Source: JAWXCM01 sp034408745
GTDB taxonomy: Bacteria; Acidobacteriota; Terriglobia; Bryobacterales; Bryobacteraceae
Assembly: GCA_034408745.1 (NCBI GenBank)
Contig: JAWXCM010000184.1
Span: forward strand, 1 to 52,470
DNA length: 52,470 nucleotides
Direction: 5' to 3'
The position numbers were made by a program, and so were the translations under genes. Every line of letters begins with the position of its first letter. The stretch's first letter is position 1. The notes beneath the pieces were generated by a model. The model saw only the letters and a program-made list of their open reading frames with translations, made no database searches and was not told the origin of the DNA. Below are positions 40,556-48,797 of this stretch, one piece after another.

Positions 40556-42709
40556 ATGGCCTCCTCCGAAACAGGATCGACCCGCAAACCCGAGGGACAG
40601 CCCACTGGCAGGCAACATGTGGCCGAGCCACCCGCGTCGTCCATTCCCGGCCTGCTGGAACGCGTCAATCCGCTGCACAGCGTACTCCGCCATCGCTACC
40701 TGGCACTCGGTCTTCTCTTCGTAGTCACGGCCATCGGCCTGCCTGTGGCGTGGCTCAGAGGCAAGCCAGTCTATTACACGGAGGCCGTCGTCTTCGTTTC
40801 TCCGCGATTCCTCAAGAACCTGCAGGACGACAAGGAACTGGAGATGCAGTCGAACTCGCAGTATCGCGAGTACGTGCAGCAAAACGTCCGCACCATCAAT
40901 CGCTTCGATATCGTCGACCAGGCACTGCAGGCATCACCCGCGTTTAAGACCTCGTTTCGCCGACCGAACGAATCGGACCGCAGACTCGCGGAGCGGATTC
41001 AGGCCTCGCTCGAAATCAAGCCCGTCACCGACACGTATCAAATCACCGTCGGACTGGAAGCGGATACCACCGAAGGGCTCGCCGAATTCTTAAATAAACT
41101 GGTCACCATTTATCTGGGAAAAGCGAAAGGCGAGGAGTTCTACGCCAGTGACGAGCGGCTCGCGAGCCTGGCAAAAGAGGGCACGCAGCTTGCCGCCGAC
41201 ATCGCGGGGAAACAGGAGCAGCGAACGCAGCTGGCTCAGGAGCTCGGCGTCAGCACCTTCACTGAAAACTACATCAATCCGTACGACCGCCTGTTGGTCT
41301 CGGCCAAAGAAGCCCTTGCCGACAGCCGCCGCAAACGCATCGAAGCAGATGCCGCTGTCACCATGCTGGAGGGTCCGAAGACTGGCAACCCAAAGGCCTG
41401 GGTCGAGGCATTCGCGCTTGACGCCGCCAGCAAGGACGCGGCGGTCACCACCGCTCTTGCAGCGCTCAACGCAAGACGCGCCGAACTACTCACGCGCAGC
41501 AGCGGGCTCGCCGAGCGCCATCCCGGACGCATCGCCGCGCAACAGGAAATCGCCGAGATCGATAACGAGAAACGCAAGGTGCTGGACGGCCTGGTCAGCA
41601 GCTATTCGCGCAATCTCGTTGACCAGCGCCGCGCCGAAGCACGCCGCGCGCGCCAGGTGGAAGAAGCCCTGTCGAGCGAAGTCGACACCCAGCAGTCCCA
41701 GGCAGCTTTCTTCACGCGCAAGTACCAGGAAGGCATCTCGATGGGGCTGCAGATCGACCGTGCGCGCAAACGTTTCGATTCCATCGACGACCGCTCCCGC
41801 TTCCTCACGCAGGAGGGCCGAGCCCCCGGCTTCGTCCGCATGTTCTCTGAAGCGCGCACACCGGAACTCCCCATCAGGGGAGGCAAGCGCAAGATCGCTT
41901 TGCTGTTCGTCATTGCGGGCCTGCTTCTGGCAATCGTGATTCCTGTCGGCCTCGATGTGCTGGATCCGCGCGTGTTCTCGCCGACAGATGCCGCGCGAGT
42001 CTCCGGACTTCCCCTGCTCGCCTGGCTGCCCGACCGCAAGCAATTCAGCGAAGCGTTCTGGAGTGAGCAGGTCTTGCGTCTGGCGCATCGCATCGATCAG
42101 GACAGAACAGCTAACGGCACGCGCATCTGGTGCTTCACCGGCGCGCATGGAAAAGCGGGTACAACCACGGTGGTGCGGGCGCTGGGTAAGGCACTCACGG
42201 ACCTCGGCGTCTCTGTACTGACCGTGGAAGCCGACCCGCGCACCGCCACACAGAGCGGCGGTCTCACGGTGTTGCTGCAAGGCCACTCCACGCTGACGAA
42301 TGAAATTGAGCGCGAAGGCGATGCCGCGCCAGACCGGCTGTCCGCGGGCCAGGGCGATGGCTCCGGGCATCTCCCCGACATCCACCGTCTCCTCGACGTG
42401 TTACGCGAAGCAGCCAACGTGTACGGCACGGTGCTCGTCGATGTGCCCGCCGTCGCATCGTCCGTCGATTCCGAGTATGTCTCCAGCCGCGCCGATGCAG
42501 TGGTGCTCATCGCCCGCGCCGGTTCTAACGGAGCGCAACTCACGCGAGCGCTAAAGCTGCTGGAGCGCAATCGTCCCCGTGCTGTCGCCACAGTGTTGAA
42601 CGCTACACCTCGGGAGTGCAGCGCCACCGTGGAGCGCGAGTACGCTGAGTTTCGCGACGGTACCGCGCCCACTGAACCCGGCTGGCGCACGCCCTGGCTC
42701 TGGAGATAG
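40556..42709 (+). CDS. Wzc/GumC-like polysaccharide co-polymerase with atypical BY-kinase-like domain
   Basis: This 717-aa inner-membrane protein is of the PCP-2a type. A Wzz domain sits near the N-terminus with the first helix YLALGLLFVVTAIGLPVAWL (about 46-66). A long periplasmic coiled-coil region spans about 90-440, and the second helix is IALLFVIAGLLLAIVIPVGL (about 446-466). The cytoplasmic domain (about 525-690) is ParA/BY-kinase-like: FTGAHGKAGTTTVVRALG, VLTVEADPR (Walker A') and YGTVLVDVPAV (Walker B). The P-loop lacks Lys directly before the Ser/Thr pair (A-G-T-T-T instead of G-K-S-T-T), and no C-terminal Tyr cluster is present, so kinase activity is doubtful. It should control chain length with the Wza and Wzy partners. 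Confidence 0.9.
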   Translation: MASSETGSTRKPEGQPTGRQHVAEPPASSIPGLLERVNPLHSVLRHRYLALGLLFVVTAIGLPVAWLRGKPVYYTEAVVFVSPRFLKNLQDDKELEMQSNSQYREYVQQNVRTINRFDIVDQALQASPAFKTSFRRPNESDRRLAERIQASLEIKPVTDTYQITVGLEADTTEGLAEFLNKLVTIYLGKAKGEEFYASDERLASLAKEGTQLAADIAGKQEQRTQLAQELGVSTFTENYINPYDRLLVSAKEALADSRRKRIEADAAVTMLEGPKTGNPKAWVEAFALDAASKDAAVTTALAALNARRAELLTRSSGLAERHPGRIAAQQEIAEIDNEKRKVLDGLVSSYSRNLVDQRRAEARRARQVEEALSSEVDTQQSQAAFFTRKYQEGISMGLQIDRARKRFDSIDDRSRFLTQEGRAPGFVRMFSEARTPELPIRGGKRKIALLFVIAGLLLAIVIPVGLDVLDPRVFSPTDAARVSGLPLLAWLPDRKQFSEAFWSEQVLRLAHRIDQDRTANGTRIWCFTGAHGKAGTTTVVRALGKALTDLGVSVLTVEADPRTATQSGGLTVLLQGHSTLTNEIEREGDAAPDRLSAGQGDGSGHLPDIHRLLDVLREAANVYGTVLVDVPAVASSVDSEYVSSRADAVVLIARAGSNGAQLTRALKLLERNRPRAVATVLNATPRECSATVEREYAEFRDGTAPTEPGWRTPWLWR

Positions 42710-42714
42710 CCAGG

Positions 42715-43773
42715 ATGAGCATTCCGCTAATCTACTCGCTGCACAGCGGGAATCTCTACGGCACGGAGCGAATGGCACTGGCCACAATCGAAGCACTCGG
42801 CTCTGACTTCGACCCCGTCATCCTTGCGCCCGCCGGACCAGTGCACGGCGAAGCGAAACGCCTCGGCATACGGTCGCACGTGCTTAACTCCAACAAAGAG
42901 TTCTTCACCTTCGCGCGTCCCTGTTTCGCAGCGTTCCGGCGCGTGGTGCTCTTCTCCACGCAGGTGGTCCACTCAGTCATGGCCGCCATGATGAACGTGG
43001 TTTACCGGCGCAGGCTCGCACACCTTCACATGGTTCACGGCGGCACCAATGAAGCGCTCAGCTACGGACGCAAGCGCCACCTGAATCACTTCCCTGTGCT
43101 GCTTGTCGCGGTCTCCTCCTTCGTGCGCGAACGTCTCCTCGCACATGGCGTCGAGCCGCGAAGCATTCGCGTTATCGAGAATTTCCTTACCGCTGACCGC
43201 GTGGCCACAGCGCTCCGCCGCGGACCATTTCGCAGGAGCGGCATTCGCGAGGCCATCGTCGTCTCGCGTCTCGATCCCATCAAGCGCGTCGACCTTCTCA
43301 TTCACGTTCTGGAACAACGCCCCGAGTTGCGCAACATGTGTGTGCGGTTGTTTGGGCGCGGCGACGATGAGGCCGCGCTCAAAGAGCGTGCGCGCCGGTC
43401 GGAACTCAACGTGGTGTTCGAAGGCTTCTCGACGCAGGTAGACAAAGCACTGGCCGAATCGGATCTGCTCATTCACCTCTGTGGCGAAGAGCCGTTCGGC
43501 CTGGCAGTGCTGGAGGCCATGGCGGCGCACGTCCCTGTGCTGGTGCCCGATTCCGGTGGCGCTGGGTCGCTCATTGCGCCCGGAATCACGGGATTGCGCT
43601 TTCGCTCAGGCGATGCCGCAAGCCTCGCCGCGACATTGCAGGAAGCCGGCACCGCATCGCCTGAGACCCTCAACAGCCTCACGGCGCGAGCCATGCAGTC
43701 CTTGCAGACGCGCTTCTCTCAGAGGGAGCGAGGCGCGGAATATCGCCGTGTGATTGAGGAGTTGCTGGGATGA
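42715..43773 (+). CDS. Glycosyltransferase family 4 protein
   Basis: This 352-aa GT-B enzyme has an N-terminal domain beginning IPLIYSLHSGNLYGTERMAL, where the G-x-E-R loop binds the acceptor side as in other family 4 proteins, and HLHMVHGGTNEALSYGRKRH. The donor domain has IVVSRLDPIKRVDLLIHVLE, VRLFGRGDDEAALKE and the nucleotide-sugar motif CGEEPFGLAVLEAMAAHVPV (E-x7-E). It starts 5 nt after the co-polymerase stop and overlaps the next gene by ATGA. It is soluble and presumably acts on the growing polyprenyl-linked unit. Sugar specificity is unknown. Confidence 0.9.
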   Translation: MSIPLIYSLHSGNLYGTERMALATIEALGSDFDPVILAPAGPVHGEAKRLGIRSHVLNSNKEFFTFARPCFAAFRRVVLFSTQVVHSVMAAMMNVVYRRRLAHLHMVHGGTNEALSYGRKRHLNHFPVLLVAVSSFVRERLLAHGVEPRSIRVIENFLTADRVATALRRGPFRRSGIREAIVVSRLDPIKRVDLLIHVLEQRPELRNMCVRLFGRGDDEAALKERARRSELNVVFEGFSTQVDKALAESDLLIHLCGEEPFGLAVLEAMAAHVPVLVPDSGGAGSLIAPGITGLRFRSGDAASLAATLQEAGTASPETLNSLTARAMQSLQTRFSQRERGAEYRRVIEELLG

Positions 43774-44783
43774 GTGCACCGCTGCTGTCCATTGTCATCA
43801 TTGGCCGCAATGAAGGAACGCGGCTGGAGCGTTGTCTGCAGTCGGTGTTCCGCATCGACGATGTGGGCGGGCCCGTCGAAGTCCTGTACGTCGACTCCAA
43901 CTCGACCGACGGCAGCCCCGACCGTGCACGTGCAATGGGTGTCGGCGTCTTCGAAGTAAAGCCCACGCATCCCACGGCAGCCTTCGGCCGCAACGCCGGA
44001 TGGCGCGGTGCAACAGGAATGTTTGTGTTGTTCCTCGACGGCGACACAATCCTTGAGGCCGACTTCCCGCGCAAAGCGCTGCGTGCCATTCAGACCGATT
44101 CGAAAATCGCAGTGGTGTTCGGCACGCGCCGTGAGATGAATCCGAACGATACCGTCTATAACCGGATCCTCGATCTCGACTGGATCTCACGCCCAGGCCT
44201 TGCCGACTACTGCGGCGGCGATGCGTTGATGCGGAGATCGGTGCTGGAAGCAGTGAATGGGTACGATGAAGGGCTCATCGCAGGTGAGGAGCCAGAGATG
44301 TGTCGCCGCATGCGCGAGGTCGGCTGGAAGATCCTGCACATTGACGCGCTGATGACGCTGCATGATCTCGCAATGACAGGCTGGAGCCAGTACTGGCGTC
44401 GCGCCACACGCACCGGCTATGCCTACGCCCAGGTCTCCGCGCGATTCCGCAACACAAACGACCCGTTCTGGGAACACGAGCGCAAACACAACAGGCAGCG
44501 TGGTGCGTTCTGGTGCCTGATGCCGCCCGCTGCCGTCGCACTCTCCGTCATTCTGTGGAGTGTCTGGCCCGCCATAGCGGCTCTCGGCCTGCTGGTCTTG
44601 TTGTCGCTCCGATCCGCGTGGAACTTCCGCTGGAAATCGAATGACTGGCTGACGCTCATCCTCTACGGATTCCACAGTCACATCCAGCACATCCCGATCC
44701 TGATCGGCCAGCGCCAGTATGATCGCGACGTGCGCAACGGTGTTCGACGCGGCCTCATCGAATATAAAGAAGCGGCGCGCTAA
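43770..44783 (+). CDS. Glycosyltransferase family 2 protein with C-terminal membrane helices
   Basis: This 337-aa GT-A enzyme starts at ATG 43770, overlapping the previous stop. Motifs: LLSIVIIGRNEGTRLERCLQ, VEVLYVDSNSTDGSPDRA, FGRNAGWRGATGMFVLFLDG continuing to D-G-D-T (metal-binding), DYCGGDALMRRSVLEAVNGY and LIAGEEPEMCRRMREVGWKI. Near the C-terminus two hydrophobic helices occur (PPAAVALSVILWSVWPAIAA, ALGLLVLLSLR), followed by a basic tail, so it is probably membrane-anchored. Its place between two family 4 enzymes suggests it adds one sugar of the repeat unit; specificity is unknown. Confidence 0.9.
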   Translation: MSAPLLSIVIIGRNEGTRLERCLQSVFRIDDVGGPVEVLYVDSNSTDGSPDRARAMGVGVFEVKPTHPTAAFGRNAGWRGATGMFVLFLDGDTILEADFPRKALRAIQTDSKIAVVFGTRREMNPNDTVYNRILDLDWISRPGLADYCGGDALMRRSVLEAVNGYDEGLIAGEEPEMCRRMREVGWKILHIDALMTLHDLAMTGWSQYWRRATRTGYAYAQVSARFRNTNDPFWEHERKHNRQRGAFWCLMPPAAVALSVILWSVWPAIAALGLLVLLSLRSAWNFRWKSNDWLTLILYGFHSHIQHIPILIGQRQYDRDVRNGVRRGLIEYKEAAR

Positions 44784-44786
44784 GAG

Positions 44787-46010
44787 ATGCGGGTCCTTCT
44801 CTCCGCATATCAGTGCGGTCCGGGCATGGGCTCGGTCTCGCAGATCGGCTGGGAATGGTACTCCCGTCTCGCACGGCGCACGCCGGTGACGCTGTTCACG
44901 CACATCCGCAACCGCTCCGCGCTCGAAGCCGCGGGTGCTCCCATCGACGGCAGCGAGATCCGCTATATCGACACCGAGTGGTTCGCCGGCCCGTTGTACG
45001 CGACAGCGAAACGCATCTTCCCGCGCAGCGAACATGCCGTGTTTCTGATGAGTTCGCTCGATTATTTTCCGTACGACGCAGCGGTGTTGCGACAGGCACG
45101 CAAGTCGCCGGAGCACTGGCAGGTGGTGCATCAGGTGACGCCGGTGTCGCCCTCCGCCATCACGCGTCTCCACAAACTGGGACGCCCGCTCATCATCGGT
45201 CCACTCAACGGCGGACTGCAGTCGCCAGTCGCGTTCCCCGAACTCATGAAGGCGGATTCGGGATGGGTGTATCGGCTCGGCCGATTGCCGCGGTTGCTCG
45301 ACAATGCATTAGGCTCATCCGCAGGCGCGGCGCGGTTGTTAGTCGCCAACGAAACAACACGCGCAGCCTTGCCCCCGGAGCACCGGCGCAAGTGCGTCAC
45401 CATGCTGGAGAACGGTGTCGACCTCTCGCTGTTTCAACCCCAGCCCTGGCCCTCATGCACGTCGCCCCTTCGCGTCCTCTTCGTGGGTCGCCTCATTCCG
45501 GTGAAGGGCGTCAACTTCCTCATCGAAGCCGTCCGCCGGCTTCAGGGAGAGCTGAACGTAGAAGTCACCATCGCCGGTGACGGCCCCATGAGCGGCGAAT
45601 GGCAACAGCTTGCAGACAGTAAGGGCGTCGGCGCTCAGTTCCGATTCCTGGGCAACCGGCCATTGTCCGAACTGCCCGCACTACACGCGGCCTCGCACGT
45701 CTTCTGTCTGCCATCGGTGCGCGAGTCCGGCGGCGCCGTTCTTCTTGAAGCGATGGCATGCGCCAGACCCATCATCGCTGTGGGATACGGCGGCCCCGCG
45801 GTCGTCACCGAAGACGCGGTGGGACTCGCACTGCCACCAGACGGACCCGAGCCGCTGACAGAAGCGCTCACGGAAGCACTGAGAGACATAGCGCACAATC
45901 CGGACAACTGGCGTGAGCGCGGTCTCGAAGGTCGGCGCAGAGCGGAAGCCAGCTTCAGCTGGGACGCGCGTATCGAACAGGCACTGCGGATCTACCGCGA
46001 AGTCACCTGA
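44787..46010 (+). CDS. Glycosyltransferase family 4 protein
   Basis: This 407-aa GT-B enzyme begins MRVLLSAYQCGPGMGSVSQI, with an acceptor-side loop G-M-G-S in place of the common G-G-x-x. HQVTPVSPSAITRLHKLGRP and LIIGPLNGGLQSP form the rest of the N-terminal domain. The donor domain has VLFVGRLIPVKGVNFLIEAV, TIAGDGPMSGEWQQLAD, FLGNRPLSELPALHAASHVF and the E-x7-E motif VRESGGAVLLEAMACARPII. It starts 3 nt after the previous gene and is the last rightward gene of the polysaccharide operon. Its final 19 nt overlap the converging flippase gene. Confidence 0.92.
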   Translation: MRVLLSAYQCGPGMGSVSQIGWEWYSRLARRTPVTLFTHIRNRSALEAAGAPIDGSEIRYIDTEWFAGPLYATAKRIFPRSEHAVFLMSSLDYFPYDAAVLRQARKSPEHWQVVHQVTPVSPSAITRLHKLGRPLIIGPLNGGLQSPVAFPELMKADSGWVYRLGRLPRLLDNALGSSAGAARLLVANETTRAALPPEHRRKCVTMLENGVDLSLFQPQPWPSCTSPLRVLFVGRLIPVKGVNFLIEAVRRLQGELNVEVTIAGDGPMSGEWQQLADSKGVGAQFRFLGNRPLSELPALHAASHVFCLPSVRESGGAVLLEAMACARPIIAVGYGGPAVVTEDAVGLALPPDGPEPLTEALTEALRDIAHNPDNWRERGLEGRRRAEASFSWDARIEQALRIYREVT

Positions 46011-47611
46011 ACCCGAGGGGTACGACGCAGTTTCGCGACAGCATTGGAAGCGATCGCGCGGAACCACAGCCGCTCGCCTTCGTCGAAGATGCGCCGGTCC
46101 ACGATCACCGCCATCAGCACCGTGTACACAGTGCCCATCGCGATCACAATGGCAGCGCTGGTCCAGCGATGCTCGGGTGACACCAGTGCGTACGCCGGAA
46201 TCGTGAACAGCGCACCAACCGCATAGGGTACGAAGCCCGGCACCACCACGCGGCGCACAAACACACTGCCCTGCACACCAAGCGCGCGCGTCGAATACCA
46301 GAGGAAGTAGATGGCCGATACAATCGTCGCCGCGGCGACACCAGTGCCGATGCCCACAGCAGTCCACTGCCCCAGGATCAGAAACGACAGCGGGATAAAA
46401 ACGAGAGCCGCAATCGCATTCGGAATCGCATAGTGGAACTCACCCTGCGGCTTGCCCATCCCCTTCAGCAGCGACGTTCCCGGCGCCGTCATCAGATGAA
46501 CCTGCCACGTCACGGAAAACACCGTCATCAAATACGCCGCGCCATCGTAACGCTTCCCCACCCATACATCCAGCATCGGTTGCGCAATCGCCGCCATGAA
46601 TCCGCACAAATACCCGGTAGTCAGGTTCATGTATCGGGCACCCTTGAGGAACAGCTTGTGAATCGTCTCCCGCTCCGCAGGCGTCCCATCCAGCCCGCCA
46701 CGCAGATACGAGGCCGCGGGTGTGAACGCGTTCGCAAAAGCACTCGGCACCGACGACGCCATGCTCGGCAGCTTCTGTCCAATGTCGAGCAGTCCCGCCG
46801 CCTGCAACCCCGCCAGTGGCACCGCAATCGCACGCTCGATGGAGTTCAGCGCAACCGCCATCAGGCTGGTCAACTGCACCACCCCGCCGTATGACCACAG
46901 CACGCCCACCGCTTCCCGCGAGTACAGTGACGGCGACAGGCGCAGCCACGGCAGAGCACGATACGCCAGCCATGCCGACAACACAATCTCCACCGCGGTA
47001 CGAACCAGAAATGCTTCCGCGAGACCGCGAATGCCGCGCCCCATCCCCACCAGTGTGAAGATCAGCGCACACTCCAGCACGTACCCCGCGATCCACGAGA
47101 TCTGAATCTCCACACCTTTTTGAGCACCTGCCAGCGCATCCCGAAATGTCGACAGCGACGAGGAAGCAAGGAAGATCCCGACCACCGCCAGCACCACGAC
47201 CTTTGCATCGCCGCGCAGGTCGGCGCTAATCTTCAGCGCATCCACAAGCCGGGGCCACAACAGCCACACCAGTCCGAACACCGCGGCGCAGATCGGCACT
47301 GTCACCAGCAACCCCGTGGACAGCAGACGATTGGCGCGGTCGTACTGCCGCCGCGCTGTATACTCAGCCACGAACGTAACGTTCACATTCGAGATCCCCA
47401 TCGTCGACACGCCGATGTAGGACACCACAATGAACGCCGTCGCCCAAAGCCCGTACGCCTCCAGGCTCACATGCGCAAGCACAAACGGTGGAATGAAGAA
47501 ACGCGACACCAGATAGCCGACCCGCCCCGCCATGTCGAGCACCACGTTTCTCGAAATGGCTTCGCGGACAGTCCTTCCGTGGTCTTCCGGGAGTTCGCCT
47601 TCTGTGCTCAT
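45992..47611 (-). CDS. Oligosaccharide flippase family protein (Wzx-like, MVF superfamily)
   Basis: This 539-aa integral membrane protein has about 12-14 helices spread over the full length and the N-terminal pattern of the polysaccharide flippase family (VVLDMAGRVGYLVSRFFIPP, VLAHVSLEAYGLWATAFIVV, GISNVNVTFVAEYTARRQYD). Such proteins move polyprenyl-linked repeat units to the periplasmic face for polymerisation. It is slightly longer than enterobacterial Wzx (about 415-490 aa). It is transcribed against the rest of the operon and converges with the last glycosyltransferase, overlapping it by 19 nt; a separate promoter in the 95-bp gap before the YhcH-like gene is expected. Confidence 0.92.
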   Translation of the reverse strand: MSTEGELPEDHGRTVREAISRNVVLDMAGRVGYLVSRFFIPPFVLAHVSLEAYGLWATAFIVVSYIGVSTMGISNVNVTFVAEYTARRQYDRANRLLSTGLLVTVPICAAVFGLVWLLWPRLVDALKISADLRGDAKVVVLAVVGIFLASSSLSTFRDALAGAQKGVEIQISWIAGYVLECALIFTLVGMGRGIRGLAEAFLVRTAVEIVLSAWLAYRALPWLRLSPSLYSREAVGVLWSYGGVVQLTSLMAVALNSIERAIAVPLAGLQAAGLLDIGQKLPSMASSVPSAFANAFTPAASYLRGGLDGTPAERETIHKLFLKGARYMNLTTGYLCGFMAAIAQPMLDVWVGKRYDGAAYLMTVFSVTWQVHLMTAPGTSLLKGMGKPQGEFHYAIPNAIAALVFIPLSFLILGQWTAVGIGTGVAAATIVSAIYFLWYSTRALGVQGSVFVRRVVVPGFVPYAVGALFTIPAYALVSPEHRWTSAAIVIAMGTVYTVLMAVIVDRRIFDEGERLWFRAIASNAVAKLRRTPRVQVTSR

Positions 47612-47706
47612 TCCACCCCTGTGAGTACTGTATCGGCACCCGCCGCCGATGCCTCCATATCAACCGCCGCTGGCAAATGCTGCCTGATTGAGAATACAGT
47701 GTCTGT

Positions 47707-48246
47707 ATGCCCGTTTTTCTGACACGCAGATCGTTTCAACTCATGTGCGCCGGTGTTGTCCTCGCCCGCCCGGCACTTCCGGCGGCCGCCGAGGCGATCA
47801 CGGCCAAACTCAGCGACTGGACGAAATACCCCGAACTGAAAAAGTACGCGGCCGCATTCGAGTACCTGAAGAAGACCGACTTCACGAAAAAGGAACTCAG
47901 TCGTGTCGACCTCGATGGCAACCGCATGTACGCCACCCTGTCGTCAATCCCGACGAAGGCGCCGGAATCAGCTAAGCTCGAAGCGCATCGCAAGTACCTC
48001 GACATCCACTATCTGGTCGACGGGCGCGAGACCATCGGCTCCGTCAACGTTGCGGGCCTCGAAGTCACTGACCCGTACAAGGAAGCCAGTGACGTCGAGT
48101 TCTTCAAAGTCCCCGCAAAGTACCGGAAGATCGAGATGCGGCCCGGGCACTTCGCCATCTTCCTGCCAGGGCAGGGACACATGCCCGGACTCGGCACCGA
48201 CACCAGTGCGATGATCCGCAAAGTAGTCGTCAAAGTCCAGGTCTGA
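47707..48246 (+). CDS. YhcH/YjgK/YiaL family protein with Tat-type leader
   Basis: This 179-aa protein carries an N-terminal leader with twin arginines (LTRRSFQLMCAGVVLARPAL) followed by a complete YhcH/YjgK/YiaL (DUF386) beta-barrel: LKKTDFTKKELSRVDLDGNR, KLEAHRKYLDIHYLVDGRET (His and Glu ligands of the putative metal site), PGHFAIFLPGQGHMPGLGTD and VRKVVVKV-like end IRKVVVKVQV. Family members, such as the sialic-acid locus protein YhcH, are normally cytoplasmic and are thought to act on sugar anomers or epimers. Export here is unusual for the family as known from enterobacteria. It converges with the PPC-domain gene, 2 nt apart. Confidence 0.9.
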   Translation: MPVFLTRRSFQLMCAGVVLARPALPAAAEAITAKLSDWTKYPELKKYAAAFEYLKKTDFTKKELSRVDLDGNRMYATLSSIPTKAPESAKLEAHRKYLDIHYLVDGRETIGSVNVAGLEVTDPYKEASDVEFFKVPAKYRKIEMRPGHFAIFLPGQGHMPGLGTDTSAMIRKVVVKVQV

Positions 48247-48248
48247 GC

Positions 48249-48797
48249 TTATCGATAGCTCTTGTCGTCGAGCTTGCTGAAGTCCACACCGTCGTTCATC
48301 ACGCCGATGGTGACAATCGCAAATGTGAACACGGCGGTCCCTGGCTCCAGGTGACCGCCGAACGCTTTGTCGGGCGTCGCCATCGTCATATGCGCATGAA
48401 TCTTGCCGTCGATGATGTAGCCGTTCATGCTGATCACGTCGGCCGGTGCGTCAGGGTCCTTTACGAACACGTTCTTCGACGGGAGCGTCCTGTTGCTGAC
48501 CTGATGCACGTGATACCCGCGCACAGATCCGGCGCCGGAGAGAATCACCCCATTGCGAATCTTCTCCTGCTTCACCATCTTCTCGATCCCCGCCAGCAAA
48601 TCCGTGTCGAACTTGAACCGCAGCACCAGCACGCGCTCGAACTGCCCGCGAATCGCATAGACGTCCGGAACCTTGTCACTCAGGCCCTTCGCGTCATCGG
48701 CGGGATTCGCCGCGGCATTCGTAATCTCGCGCCTTGTCTCGGCAGCGTGTGCCACCAGCGACGCCGACACCAGCAACAGCAGCGCTCTCATCGCCAT
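48249..48797 (-). CDS. Exported PPC-domain protein (DUF296)
   Basis: This 182-aa protein has a signal peptide (RALLLLVSASLVAHAAETRR) and one PPC/DUF296 domain (about 50-170): GQFERVLVLRFKFDTDLLAG, GVILSGAGSVRGYHVHQVSN, IIDGKIHAHMTMATPDK with the conserved H-A-H metal site, and GGHLEPGTAVFTFAIVTIG. Bacterial PPC proteins are trimers of unclear function; the plant relatives bind DNA through an added AT-hook, which is absent here. The signal peptide argues for a periplasmic, non-DNA role. ATG 48797 is preferred (GAAGGG 6 nt upstream); a second ATG at 48791 overlaps the sulfatase stop by ATGA. It is the last gene of the sulfatase operon. Confidence 0.85.
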   Translation of the reverse strand: MAMRALLLLVSASLVAHAAETRREITNAAANPADDAKGLSDKVPDVYAIRGQFERVLVLRFKFDTDLLAGIEKMVKQEKIRNGVILSGAGSVRGYHVHQVSNRTLPSKNVFVKDPDAPADVISMNGYIIDGKIHAHMTMATPDKAFGGHLEPGTAVFTFAIVTIGVMNDGVDFSKLDDKSYR

